Assembly (NCBI GenBank): GCA_024114885.1
Contig: CP099421.1
Location: forward strand, 124,001-188,000
DNA length: 64,000 bases
Source: Septoria linicola
Taxonomy: Eukaryota > Ascomycota > Dothideomycetes > Mycosphaerellales > Mycosphaerellaceae
Direction of reading: 5' to 3'
How positions within the stretch are numbered: position 1 is the first letter of the stretch; every line of letters starts with the position of its first letter. Positions 47,336 through 58,818 of this stretch are shown here, piece after piece. The position numbers and the translations under genes are program-made. A model generated the notes under the pieces. It saw only the letters and a program-made list of their open reading frames with translations, was not told the origin of the DNA and searched no databases.

Positions 47336-50004
47336 TAATCCTATACCGCCGACTAGAGCTAGTTCCTCGGTACTCTAGCTTTTCCTAGGACTTGTTCTAT
47401 AGTACGTATATTACTACGGCTATTAAAGCTAGTAAATATAATAATATAGCCGTCTAGAGTACTAATTAAACCCTCCTAAGAGCTATTATTATAGTTCTTA
47501 GAAGCTAGGCGTACTCGCTACGCCTATAGCCGGCTAAGTAAGATCGGGCTGTTTACTAGTAAGACTAGAAATAGTATAGTAACTCTAACGCTAAAGGTAT
47601 CGATTAATATCTCTAGGTAGTACCTAATAAAAGTAACCTTGCCTCTAACTTCTCTTATAGTAATATTACTAAGAGAGGTTATACTAACTTAAAGCTTTCG
47701 AACGTATTCGATCGGTATAATTATTAACTTAGCCCCCTCGTCGGTTAAAGACTTATAAGCTATTATTCGAGGTCTATACTTTATAGATACGTAGATACTT
47801 AAAATAATTTAATAGATATTATTAAATAATAGAAGAATATTATTAGTCTACTTATAAAGCTTAGAAGTAGGCCTAGGTTTCACTATATTAATCGCTATAG
47901 TAGTAGCCTAGAAGGCCTTAATATCGGTCGCTAAAATAGCTCTCGTTAGCTCCTCTACTATATCGCTAAAAGCTTTAGATAGTAAGGAATATACGCTAAT
48001 CTTAGCTCTACTATCTCTATTCGTACGCTTCTTTATATAGAGCTTATTAAACTTCTTACGTAGATCCGTATCGTTTAGAACACGATCTTATAAGGAATAC
48101 GATACTCGCTCGCTATAGAGAATAATCTCTACTAAGCTTAACTAGACCTTAGATTCGAGTATTTTATCTATCTAGAAGACGTTAGCGTTATTATTAGCGT
48201 ATATAGCTCGAAGGTAATTATCTATACGCTTAGTCTTTAGAGGCTCCTTAGCCTTCTTTCGCTTTTAAGTATATATAGGAGCGACTAGAACTAGTAGACT
48301 ATTTAGGTAGTCGTATATCTACTTATCCTCGATCTTATCGTTATTACGTCTCTAAGTTTAAGAATCCTCTAACTCTTCTATATCTATAAGGTAAGGAGCT
48401 AGCTAGTTTTTATCTTTAACCTCTTTAATACGAGAGTAACGATAAGCGTAGGTTCTTATAGTATTAGCCTAAGTCGTAATCTACTTCTATACTCCTATTA
48501 GCTATCCTCTAACTAGACGAGAAGGGTTTAGGTTCCGCTTTATCTTTACGCTATCTCTAGCTATATAGGTACCGATTAGGTCGTCTTAATCCTTCTAGGT
48601 AATAGAAGCGACTTAGCTAATATTAATAGGACTATCGATACTAGCTACCTTGTTCGCTATCCTCTACTAGCTCGCCCTTAGCGTTAATAAACGATCTATA
48701 TTTTTAAGATTAATCTTTCTATAGCGCTACTCTAATACTTCTATTAATATAAATAGCTTTAGTAGTTCCTTATCCTAGTAGTACTATATCTTTTCTATAC
48801 CTAGGCGAGGCGTTCTATAGTATATAATACTAGTCTTTAGATCTCTATATATTAAGCTCTTAGTCTCGAACTACTATAGGTACTCGTAGTTTATAGCTAT
48901 ATAGCCTTCGAGCCTATATATCTAATAACCTAAAATCTTTAGAGCGATCGCTACGTAGGCCTTAATTATTAACCTATTATCTATCGTAGCCGAGTTAATT
49001 AAAATCTCCTAGCTATAAGTAGGCCTTAGAATATATAGATAGTCGTGAGCGTAAGACTTCGCCTACTATCCTATCGACGAGCGTAGTAGCTATAGGCCTT
49101 CTTCTTCGAGTCGACGAATCGTAGCGATTACGAGGTCTTATATACTAGTAGTAATATTATCGATACTTACTAGTTCGCGGCCTTTATAGACTACTATTTC
49201 TCTAGCCTTGAACTTAGAGTTTAGTCTTAGAGTAGACTTCTTTACTACTTCGTATAGCTATATAATATCTCTACCGCCTTCGTTATATACTTCTAATTTA
49301 AAGTCCTTATTACTATTAATCTAACGCTAGGCTGTCTTTAAGAGTTTACTATAATCTAAGTTACTATTATTAAGGTCTAACCTAAGATAGGCCTAGAGCC
49401 TTTTACTAAAGCGGAATAGTAGACCTCGTACGAATAGAAGAGTATAAGAGCGCTCGTCTATATACGAAGTAGGTATAGTATTAGAGTAGAGTATAAACTA
49501 CCTTAAGTACTCTAAGAGATTATTATCCTCGCTATAGTCGACCTTATAAAGGTTTTCTATATAGTAGTAGTTTCCGAGTATATATATACTATCGTACTTT
49601 TAGTACTCCTTAATAATAGACTTCTTAAACTTAGCGTAGTCTCGATTATAGAAACTATTAAGGCGCTAGTATCGTCTATATTAGACAACCGTAACTTAAG
49701 TAAGTAACTTTTTATAAAGCTATTTATTATTATTAATAAGTAGAATAGCGTAGTTACTATATAGTACTTTAAAACGCTTAATATACTCGGTTACGTTTTC
49801 TTTATTAAAGAAGGGATTCTAGTCCGAGCTAGGTAGTAGTAGAACCTAAGCGATAATTACCTTTTAGCTTTAGGTTACTTAGATAGTCTCTATAAGTAGC
49901 TAGAACTACGCTATAGATAGTCTACCTCCTAAGTTCGGTCTTTAAAAGATATTAGTATTAGGGTTAAGGTTAGTACCTCCTTAGTCCCTAGCTTCTTTAG
50001 ACAT
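47275..50004 (-). pseudogene. Gag-protease polyprotein of A2
   Basis: This is the reverse-complement counterpart of 18708-21443. It starts at ATG 50004-50002 and ends at TAA 47277-47275 (TGA in A1), in one frame of 910 codons. The protease box near 47,751-47,730 reads SLTDEGAK, a degraded form of the A1 box SLIDEGAE. RIP has removed nearly all CpA/TpG, more than in A1, in line with A2 being the older insertion. Confidence 0.85.
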
Positions 50005-50949
50005 GTCGTTATCTAGTAGAGGGAATAAAGTAAAAGTAGGTAGTAGCTTTACTAGTAATCTTCGAATCTACTTATTAAGCTAGTTAGATAAGCTACTATC
50101 TAGTATTATAGGCTAGCTAGTAGATACTAATTTACTTATAGAGCTCGTTCGAAGGTGTTCTAAGAGTATATTATACTCTCCTTAATTAGGTTTTTAAATA
50201 AAATATAGTTATCGTTTAAAACGATAACTAAAAAATAAGAGTCTAAATTTATTAGCTATCTAAAGGTAAACGTTAAACTTTTCTTATAATACTAGAGCTA
50301 TATTAATTATACCTAATAAGTAAGGTATATCGTGTCGTATAGTTCGACTATTTATAGCTAGGCGCGTCCGTCTTACTTCTTTAGGTAATTCGCTATATAA
50401 CTATAGTAGTATAATATTATATTAGCCTATACTATATACCGAGTCTAGGGCCTTAGACGTAATTAGTATCCTTAGCTAAACGATTAGCGTCTAACGCCGT
50501 ACTAGGGCTTATTCTAAGCGATCTATATACTAGAGGATACGAGATTACTCGGACGGGTCTAGCCTATCCTATAGCTTCTACGCTATCTAAACGAGAGCGT
50601 TTTTATACTAAACTAGGGTCTAATCGAAGACTATTATAGGTATAGAGACTCTAAGTAAATCTCTAATATAGTAAGTCGCCTTACTATCTATATAATAGTT
50701 ACTAAATAGATCTATACTAAGAGATACTAAGAGATACTAGAGATTTATAACTTTTCTAGGTTAGAGCGATATCTATATTCTAGAGGCTTCTACGTTATTA
50801 TAGCCCTTTAAGTCGCCTCTTACGTAGGCTCCTTTAGGCCTCTTATTAATGTTTATAGTACGTTAGTTCTCGCTTTAAGGCTACTATCTACCCTCCGCGC
50901 TTCTAGTCCTAGTATAAGAGAGAAGAGATAGCCCTACCTTCGGCTCTAT
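50005..50949 (-). other. Leader of A2 with palindrome
   Basis: The counterpart of the A1 leader. The palindrome at 50204-50234 has arms matching AGTTATCGTTT and AAACGATAACT. The putative primer-binding site (GAGCCGAAGG on the minus strand) lies at about 50,938-50,949. No coding frame is recognised. Confidence 0.6.
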
Positions 50950-51228
50950 TAATAGATAATAACTACCCTAATACTAACCCTCTAGGTAGGTATAAGAGTA
51001 GCTATTATAGTACAAGACCTATTTAGAGAGTAATAGTCTTATAATACGTATATTAACTAGTAGTAACGAGCTCAAACTAGTAGCCCTAGAGCTAAGAGCG
51101 TATACTAGGACCGTAGGACATTAAATTAATTAAGTAGAGTAAACATTACTATCTTAGAAACGAGCTACTACCTTGCTTTTATACTAAAACTACTAAGTAC
51201 GGTATATAGGTAGGCCTTTACCTTACTA
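50950..51228 (-). repeat. 5' LTR of A2
   Basis: 279 bp in reverse orientation, followed by the duplication CTAT at 51229-51232. It pairs with 3884-4162. Confidence 0.92.
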
Positions 51229-51232
51229 CTAT

Positions 51233-54200
51233 ATAGCGCTATAAATAGCGACACCTTTAGTATCGTATACGTACTATTATTATATACGAACTCAGCTTAT
51301 ACTAATAGGTCTACCTATTTATCTTATTACTCTACGTAGTAGATACGTAGGTAAGTCTTAAGCGTCTAATTCGCTCTTTTAGTTTACCTATCTATTTATA
51401 GATAGAACGCTATACTTAGCTTACGCTTTATATACGCCTCGTAGTAGAAGTTAGACTAGAACTAACTTATAAATATAGACCCTCTATCGCTAATAATACC
51501 TATAGGTATACTATAATACCTAATTACTTCTAATATTAAGACTCCTATAAGGTTACTACTAGTATACCTCTTCGTAGTTAGTATAAAGATAACTATCTTC
51601 GTATATTAGTCGATAATAACTAGAATCGTATTATATACGTATACTCCTCGTTTACTTAGTAGGAGATCTATAATAAAATCCTAAGTTAACTCTTAGAATA
51701 GACGATCTAGTATAGGTAGCGTAGTTAGCTCGCTATATAGTCGATAGCGACGCGTTTTTACCTTCTAGTAACTCCTATAGGATTCTATATATTATACGAT
51801 ATCCTTAGTTATCTCTAGCTACTAGTACTTCCTTCGTACTAGCGAGATAGTCTTATTCTTACTAAAGTAGCCTATAAGAGTATTATCGTAATATATACGA
51901 ATTACCTACGTCTATAAAGTATAGTTCTTAGGTACGTATAGTAAATCGTCTACCTAGAGGTTTCTCTCTCTTATAGTATATTACTCGAACTAGCTACTAT
52001 TACTTATCGCTTACGAGTATACTACGCTTATACTTAGCTTAGCCTATACTAGCGCGCGAGTATATCTAAGGATCAAGTCTAAGATATTTATATATAGCTC
52101 TTCGTCTTTAGTAATTATACCTACTACTCGTATAGGCGTTAAAAACTACTACTACGAGTTAGAGTTAGTATTTCTCTCTATCGAAGAATACTATTCTTTA
52201 TAAGTCGTATAGATACGAGCTACGAGCGGTCTACCTATGTCTCTCGTACTCTAATTATCCTATAGCTATAACTTAGTCTATAGAGTAGGTAGTAGGTTAG
52301 TTACCTCTACTACCTCCTTAGTATAATCGCTACGCCTTAATAGCGTGTTAGCTAGGTTTCGCTTACCTACCTAGTACGTTATAACGAAGTCGAATAGGGC
52401 TAGGAATATAGCCTAATAAGCCTACCTACTAGTTAATTTCTTTACGTCTATAAACCTATAAAGGTTAGTATAGTCGACTAGTATATTAATCGTATATAGA
52501 GCGCCTTCGAGGTATAGCCTCTACGCTTTAAAAGCTTTAACTACTATAAGAAGCTCCTTATTATATATCTTATAATTATACTCTATAGTAATTATCTTCC
52601 TAGATATAAATATAATAGAGTACTATTTAGACCTAAAGAGTTAGCTAAGGATTATAGTAATTATATAATTAGAGGCGTCGCTCTCGACTCGTAACCTAAG
52701 CGTAGAGTTAAAGTACCTTAGTAGTAGTACTATAGAAAAACGCTTTTTTAATTTAGTAAACGCCTACTCCTCTCGTATAGTCTACTTAAGTAGGCCTAGC
52801 TTCTTACCTACTATAGCGCTCTTAGATAACGCTATAAGTAGAGATACTACTCTAGAGTATTTAAAAATAAAACGCTAGTAGAAATTAGTAAACCTAAGGA
52901 AGGATTAAACCTCTACGAGCGTTATAGGCGTTAGCTACGCTACTATTACGTCTATCCTACGTAGATCTATCGTAACCTCTCTAGTAGTTACTATAAAGCC
53001 TAGGAAATCGACTTCCTTCTACTAGAATTTATACTTCGCTTTTTAAGTATAGAGTCTGAACTTCTAGAGATACGTAAGTACGTCGTATACGTCGCGTACG
53101 TAGTCCGTGCAGCTCTTACTATAGATAAGAATATTATTAAGGTATACTACGTAGCACGTATCGACTAAACCTACTAGAGCGTAGTTAATATACGCCTAGA
53201 ACGTAGCTAGAGCGTTAGTTAGGCTAAATAGTATTATCTTATACTAGAAGTAGCCGTAGCGCGTATAGAACGTAGTCTTCTAGTAGTCGCTAGGCTTAAT
53301 ACGAATCTAATAGTATATATCTATAAGGTCTAGAGTTATAAACTATATAGCTCCTATAAGCCTATCTAGCGTCTTACTAATTAAGAAGAGTAGGTACCTA
53401 TTCTTAATAGTAATTTCGTTTAACCCTTAGTAGTCGATATATAGCCTTAGCTTACTATCTTTCTTTAGTACGAATAGGATAGGCGTACCTACCTCGCGAA
53501 CCCTACGCTCGATCTAATCGTACTTAAGGCCTATAGTAAGGTACTTCTTTAATTCCTCTAGCTTCTTACCTAACTAGTAATATAGTAGCCTAAAGAGTAG
53601 AACGGTACCTAGACGTAGCTTAATCGTATACTCTACGCTATCTACTAGCTTACTCTTTATCTCTTCTATTAGGTTTAGGATATTAGAGAACTATTAGAAC
53701 TTAGAAGGAAGAGAGTTAACCTCTTCGCCTATCTTACTTATTACTACTATATATATAGTTAGTATATACTTTAAGTCCTTAAAAAACTTATAGGCTTCTC
53801 TAACCTTAACGTTTTTAAAAATATCGCTATAGGTCTACTTATCTAAGCTACTATCGACTTATATACGATAAGTACGCCTCTATAGCCGACCTAAGATTAT
53901 ATTAGGAGTTAGTATATTATAGATATAAAAGATTACGCTTACTATACGCTCTACTCTTATAGAGTCTACGAGCCGTACGCGTATATAGTATACGCTATAA
54001 TAATACCCTAATTCCTTAGTAAATAAGATAGCTAGAGGTAAGATAGTATTAGTCCGAGCTATAATACCGTATTATAAGATAAAGGATCTTTTACTACGTT
54101 AATATTAGTAGTATTATTTAGAAGGAATTAGGCTAGCTTAAGCCTATCCTACGCCTTAACTATACTCTCTAGGTAAGTCGTATTTACGACTTATATAGAG

Positions 54201-54637
54201 AGGTATATATCGCTACTAAGCTTAGTATCTAGAGATCGTAGTCTTTCTCTAATATCTTCTTTTTTTTTAGCGTCTCTATAGTAACCTTACGTACTAATAG
54301 CTTCTTACTATTATCTTAGGCGCTTCGGTTAGAGTAGATAGAATTAGTACTAATATACTCTTTCTACTTATAGCTATAGTATTCTAAATACTTATAGCCT
54401 ATAATAGAGCGAGTAGAACCTTTATCGCTAGAGCGACGCGTACTATTCCCTCCTAGACTATTATCGTATCTATACGTAGAAGCGTTACTCTCTACGCGCT
54501 TACGCTTCGAGTACGTATCGCGCTCGTAGTCTCTATTACTCTAGCTTCCGCTCTAGTTATACTATATAGGAATTACTCTATTAGCTTACTCTAGGCGCCT
54601 TACTAACGTAACTAAATTAGCGCGCTTACTAGATATA
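51233..54637 (-). pseudogene. Ty3/gypsy B2: gag C-terminus, protease, RT, RNase H, integrase
   Basis: Read on the minus strand, gag C-terminal sequence with a decayed zinc knuckle comes first (about 54,640-54,330), then a spacer with protease, then a classic Ty3 RT at about 53,620-53,000: GTPILFVLKKD near 53,490, TLDLIDIYYQIRI near 53,320, GYFQYKIILF near 53,250, and the palm box VVYLNNILIYS near 53,120-53,150 (YLDD before RIP). RNase H follows, then integrase with ISDRGSIFTSQF-like sequence near 51,500 and QTDGQTERANQ-like sequence near 51,380, both with RIP substitutions. Integrase is cut by A2 and continues at 3883. No LTR of its own is recognised. This is the oldest Ty3 element in the nest. 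Confidence 0.85.
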
Positions 54638-54808
54638 TATAAGAGCTAGGTAAGGTTAAAGGTTAGATACGCCTTAGGCTCGTAGGCTTAGCGTACGGTA
54701 TAATTATAATAAGCGTATATATCTAAAAGAAGGTAAGAATTAGTCTTATAAGATCCTAATAGTCTTATTAGGAGAGCGCTCTATATATTACTATATACCT
54801 CTTTTATA
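54638..54808 (-). mobile_element. 171-bp repeat, MITE-like (right copy)
   Basis: This is the reverse complement of 3080-3251. It lies inside B2 gag: joining 54809-54835 to 54637 restores alignment with the uninterrupted gag of B3 near 55,645. Both ends carry TA. That argues for a small non-autonomous DNA element rather than an LTR. Confidence 0.6.
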
Positions 54809-54840
54809 ATTCTAATTCTTCTCTTTCTAAGAGTAGTAAT
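54809..54840 (-). pseudogene. Short remainder of B2 gag
   Basis: About 30 bases continue B2 gag upstream of the 171-bp repeat on the minus strand. Beyond about 54,840 the similarity ends and a plus-strand B-family gag begins. The break point is approximate. Confidence 0.4.
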
Positions 54841-55959
54841 CTATAGAGGCCTATAGCTCCTCGACGTAATATAGGTATAGCGCCGCTAGAGCTCGTAATA
54901 GGCGAAGTAGACGATTAAGGTAATCTTATAGATACTAACAAGGTTTAGAAGTAGGAGTCTACTAGTATAACCGAAGACGGTACGTAGGTAGAGCGTATAT
55001 AGCTTAAAGCTAAGAACTAGGAACTACGTCGTCGCTTAGAGATACGCGCTCTATAATAAGAGAATAATTAGCTCCTTATAGAGTTAGAATCTCTATTCTT
55101 AGGTACTCCTAGTACTCTTAATATTAGCGATCTTAAAGACGACGCTACTACTAGTATTATAGGTAGTATACTTCACGATAGCGCGTCGTATATACGATAT
55201 AAAGGTCTTAAAGTTAGAGAACCTCGTGTCTTCTAGAGCGAGATAGTCCGAGAGACGAGAGAGTTTATTTATAGCCTTAAAGTAATCTTCCTTAATAGTC
55301 TATAAGAGTTTATTATAGAGGATTCGAAGGTCCTATATAGTATTATATAGCTCGTAGGCGAGGCGTAAGAGACCTAGTATAACGAATACTCTAAGGTAAT
55401 ACCTCTAGACTATACTTAGACTAAATTCAAGCGCTTTATCTATAACGTTATTAGAGATTAGGCGAATCGTACGATCCTCGTAATAGTCGAGTACGAGAAG
55501 GTTTAATAGAGTAAGAGCTAAGAGGTACGCTAGTTCGCTATAGAGCTAGGCTACTTAGAGTCTTAACTAGGCGACTATACTAAAGCGTAGCTAGTACGCT
55601 AGCTTCTTATAAAGTTAAAGCTAGCGCTTCGATAAGAGATTATTAAGAATTATACTATACCTAGTAAGCGCGCTAATTTAGTCGCGTTAGTAAGGCGCCT
55701 AGAGTAAGCCGATAAGGTAATTCCTATATAGTATAACTAGGGTAGGAGCTAGAGTAATAGAGACTACGAGCGCGATACGTACTCGAAGCGTAAGCGTATA
55801 GAGAGCGACGCTCCTATATATAAGCGCGATAATAGTCTAGAAGGGAATAGTATATATCGCTCTAGCGATAAAGGTTCTACTCGCTCTATTATAGGCTATA
55901 AGTATTTAGAATACTATAGCTATAAGTAGAAGGGGCATATTAGTACTAATTCTATCTAT
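54841..55959 (+). pseudogene. Ty3/gypsy B3 gag fragment
   Basis: This is a plus-strand Gag of the same family as B2. The recognisable capsid region at about 55,240-55,700 includes REFIYSLKVIFLN and LESQLGDYTKAQLVRQLL, like fungal Ty3 Gag proteins. A basic Arg/Ser-rich linker follows, then at about 55,900-55,950 YYSYKQKGHIST, a zinc knuckle with Cys changed to Tyr. It is cut at 55959 by copia-3. Its last 300 bases are inverted relative to 54,330-54,637 of B2. The rest of B3 is presumably beyond the copia insertions. Confidence 0.8.
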
Positions 55960-56237
55960 TATTAAGAATATATCCTAGATAGTTAGTCTGGATATAGACT
56001 TCTAAGCATGGTTCTAGATGCCTGAGGCATCTACCTAAGGCTTGGTAAGAGGTATATCTTGCTTCTCTTTCTTCTCTTCTTAGATAACTAATAAAATTAA
56101 CTTTGTATTTAGTTCCTAGCATATTACTACTATACTATATATATAAGTCAGTTCAAGATTAATCTCCTATTCTTCTTTACTACGCTATACCCTCCTTAAC
56201 ATTATATAGTATCTACAAACGCCCTCTACTTTTAATA
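55960..56237 (+). repeat. 5' LTR of copia-3
   Basis: 278 bp ending CTTTTAATA, followed at once by the GGTTATAAGCCC primer site. Confidence 0.93.
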
Positions 56238-56317
56238 GGTTATAAGCCCGGGTTTATATACTAAATAGGAGTAACCTATGTTAGTATAGGTTACTTGTAT
56301 CCCTTATAGTTTGTAGA

Positions 56318-58460
56318 AAACATTTAGAGCCTAGAAGTTTCCCTAACTATATTACTAACGAAGCTAGTTTGCACCTAGTAGTATACAAGTTAGTAAAGAT
56401 CTCTATAAGACAGTAGTGTGTTTCTGCTTTGTTAATACCTGCCTAGTTCTCTACTATTGCACCTAGCATTACTAGAGTTAGAAGAGGCTACTTAGCCTTC
56501 CTACTACCTAGTAATAGAAACTCTACTAAGAGAGAAAGATCTAAGTCTTAGTAATTTCCTAAATACGAGGAATCCCTGTCCCTTAGAGCTAGTCTCCCTA
56601 CTATAAGAAATTACCCTTCTCTAGAATCCTTAGCTAGTCTAAAGTATTCTACTAATTATTTATTCTATTTACCTATTTCTATAATAGACTAAGAGGACAA
56701 GAAGAGCTAAAGGATTCCAATCCTAGACAGAACTAACTAGAAGAGATAGTTTAAGCTATAGATAGACAAGCTAGAAGGAAAGGACTAGTTCTAGGCAATT
56801 AGCTAACTAATTATTAGAGGGAACCTATATATAGTTTAGTAGGACACTAGTCTTCAGATATATATTACTTAGAATCAACACTTCTTAAAAGACAATATAG
56901 TATATAGGTTTAGTATCAGATATAGTATTAGTAAAGATAATAAGATAGAGCTAGAGACATAGTGTATTACTATACTAGTAGCTAAGATATAGGTAATTCT
57001 CTAGAACAAGTATAATAGAGTCCTAAAGTCCTATACTATAGGTCTGATTAAGTAGTTTGTTATATTTAGGATGTTACCTAATAAGACAATTAGGGAAGTA
57101 TAGAGACACCTTAGAGGCCTAGGCAAGAGGATTACTAAGATTAATCCTTAGGAAGCCTACTACTAGAGCTAAGAGAAAAGGCTGAAATATCTCCTATAGT
57201 CCCTACCTATATTATACTAAGTAGCTAAGGATGCTATTATAACCTAACTATCCTTAGATATAGACACTATTCTCCTTCTACTTAAGTCCTAAGAGGTAAG
57301 AGACAATCTAGATAAGATAGATATAGATCTAGCTATATTCTATTCTAGGTAGCCTTACTAAGGAAAGTCCCTACTAATATACTAGCTCTATAAGAAAGGG
57401 AAGTACTAGTTAAAAGATTGTCCTAACCTCTCTACTACTAAGAAACTGTCCTAGTAGAGAAATAGTACTAAGAACTAGAAGGACCCTTAGGGATTATTCC
57501 TTAGAGGGAGGGTTAGAAGATCCTTTTTACTAAGGAATACTAGACATATTAAGAAAGCTGTCTATAAGTTATTATTATATAATAAGCTAAAGAAGGTTAT
57601 CTAGAAAATAGGCAAGTAGCTTTAAAGGATAGAAAAGTCTAGAAAGCTTCTAAAGAAAGGATTTTCAGCCTAGGAGTCTAGTTCTAGTTCTGATTCTAGA
57701 ACTTACTCTAGTTCTAGAAGCAATAATAATTCCCTATTAGAAGATAATAACTAAGATAAGTTAGCCTATTCTATAATTAAGGCTAAAGGCAAGTTGTTAC
57801 CCTAAGAATAGCTCTTAGATTCCTATGCCTTATCCTATATAACTAACTAACTATCCTTCTTCAGATTAGTAAAGCTACTAAGGAAGAAAGTATAGATTAA
57901 GGTAGGAGGAGGATACTTCTATATAACCTACTCTAGACTAGTATAGATAAAGGGAATCTTAGGAGGAGAAGTTCTACTTAATAGAGTACTGTTTGTTCTT
58001 AATCTTAGAGTAAATCTTATATTATAGGATTAGTTTAGTAAGCAATTTAGAGTCTAGAAGCCTGATTTCACTCTTACCTCTCTAGATAGCTAAATAGTTA
58101 TAAAGACTAAGCTAGTTAGAGGTGTTCTATTTGTTAGTAAGATATTACCTCTCCTATAGGAAAAGTTATATTACTTACTATATAATCCTATAGAGGTTAA
58201 TAATGCCTATACTGCCCTATTAGAGAAGGATCTAAAATAGTAGGAGCTATAGTATAGAAGATTTGTATACTTTAGAAGAGGGTTACTCTTAAACCTTTAT
58301 AAAGTTACTAACCTAAAGGAAAGAATTCTAATTCCTAACTAGGAAGAGTATAAGTATAGGATCTATATAATAGGTAAGATAAAGAAATACCTAGGTAAGT
58401 CTATTAAAAGAAGACCTAAAAGATTAGCCCTTATATTAGTAGATATCTATAGACTATTAC
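56318..58460 (+). pseudogene. Gag-protease-integrase start of copia-3, disrupted
   Basis: This is the counterpart of copia-1 27,361-29,503, in one frame. It includes Gag, the zinc-knuckle region (near 57,376-57,421), the Ser-rich tract and the first integrase core block, LVDIYRLLL, where copia-4 is inserted. Fewer CpA/TpG remain than in copia-1, so it is more heavily RIPed than copia-1. Confidence 0.88.
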
Positions 58461-58738
58461 TATTAAGAATATATCCTAGATAGTTAGTCTAGATATAGAC
58501 TTCTAAGCATAGTTCTAGATGCCTAAGGCATCTACCTAAGGCTTGGTAAGAGGTATATCTTGCTTCTCTCTCTTCTCTTCTTAGATAACTAACTTAATTA
58601 ACTTTGTATTTAGTTCCTAGCATATTGCTACTATACTATATATATAAGTTAGTTCAAGATTAATCCCCTATTCTTCTTTACTACGCTATACCCTCCTTAA
58701 CATTATATAGTATCTATAAACGCTCTCTACTTTTAATA
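58461..58738 (+). repeat. 5' LTR of copia-4
   Basis: 278 bp ending CTTTTAATA. The primer-binding site GGTTATAAGCCCGGGT follows at 58739-58754. Confidence 0.93.
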
Positions 58739-58818
58739 GGTTATAAGCCCGGGTTTATGTACTAAATAGGAGCAACCTATGTTAGTATAGGTTACTTGTA
58801 TCCCTTATAGTTTATAGA

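Larger units (their letters stand above)
3884..51228 (-). mobile_element. Ty3/gypsy element A2, split by element C
   Basis: The element is bounded by two 279-bp LTRs in minus orientation (3884-4162 as 3' LTR, 50950-51228 as 5' LTR) and by the 4-bp target duplication CTAT at 3880-3883 and 51229-51232. It is interrupted by element C at 9010-46044. The join is exact: the flanks at 9009 and 46045 reconstitute the pol sequence seen uninterrupted in copy A1 near 22,670. Without C it is about 10.3 kb, shorter than A1 because of an internal deletion at about 7300. It sits inside the older element B2. Confidence 0.9.
55960..58460 (+). mobile_element. Copia-3, 5' part only in window
   Basis: A copia element of the same family begins at 55960 (TATTAAGAAT) in B3 gag, with TCTAT as the presumed 5' copy of its target duplication. 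After 58460 it is interrupted by copia-4. Its 3' part is expected beyond the window. Confidence 0.9.

Noticed and set aside
3884..51228. The four 279-bp repeats as independent solo LTRs
   Set aside because: They pair by orientation, shared internal flanks and target duplications as the ends of A1 and A2.
3080..54808. One large DNA transposon with 171-bp terminal inverted repeats
   Set aside because: No matching outer target duplication was found, and the right repeat lies inside a gag that realigns when the repeat alone is removed.
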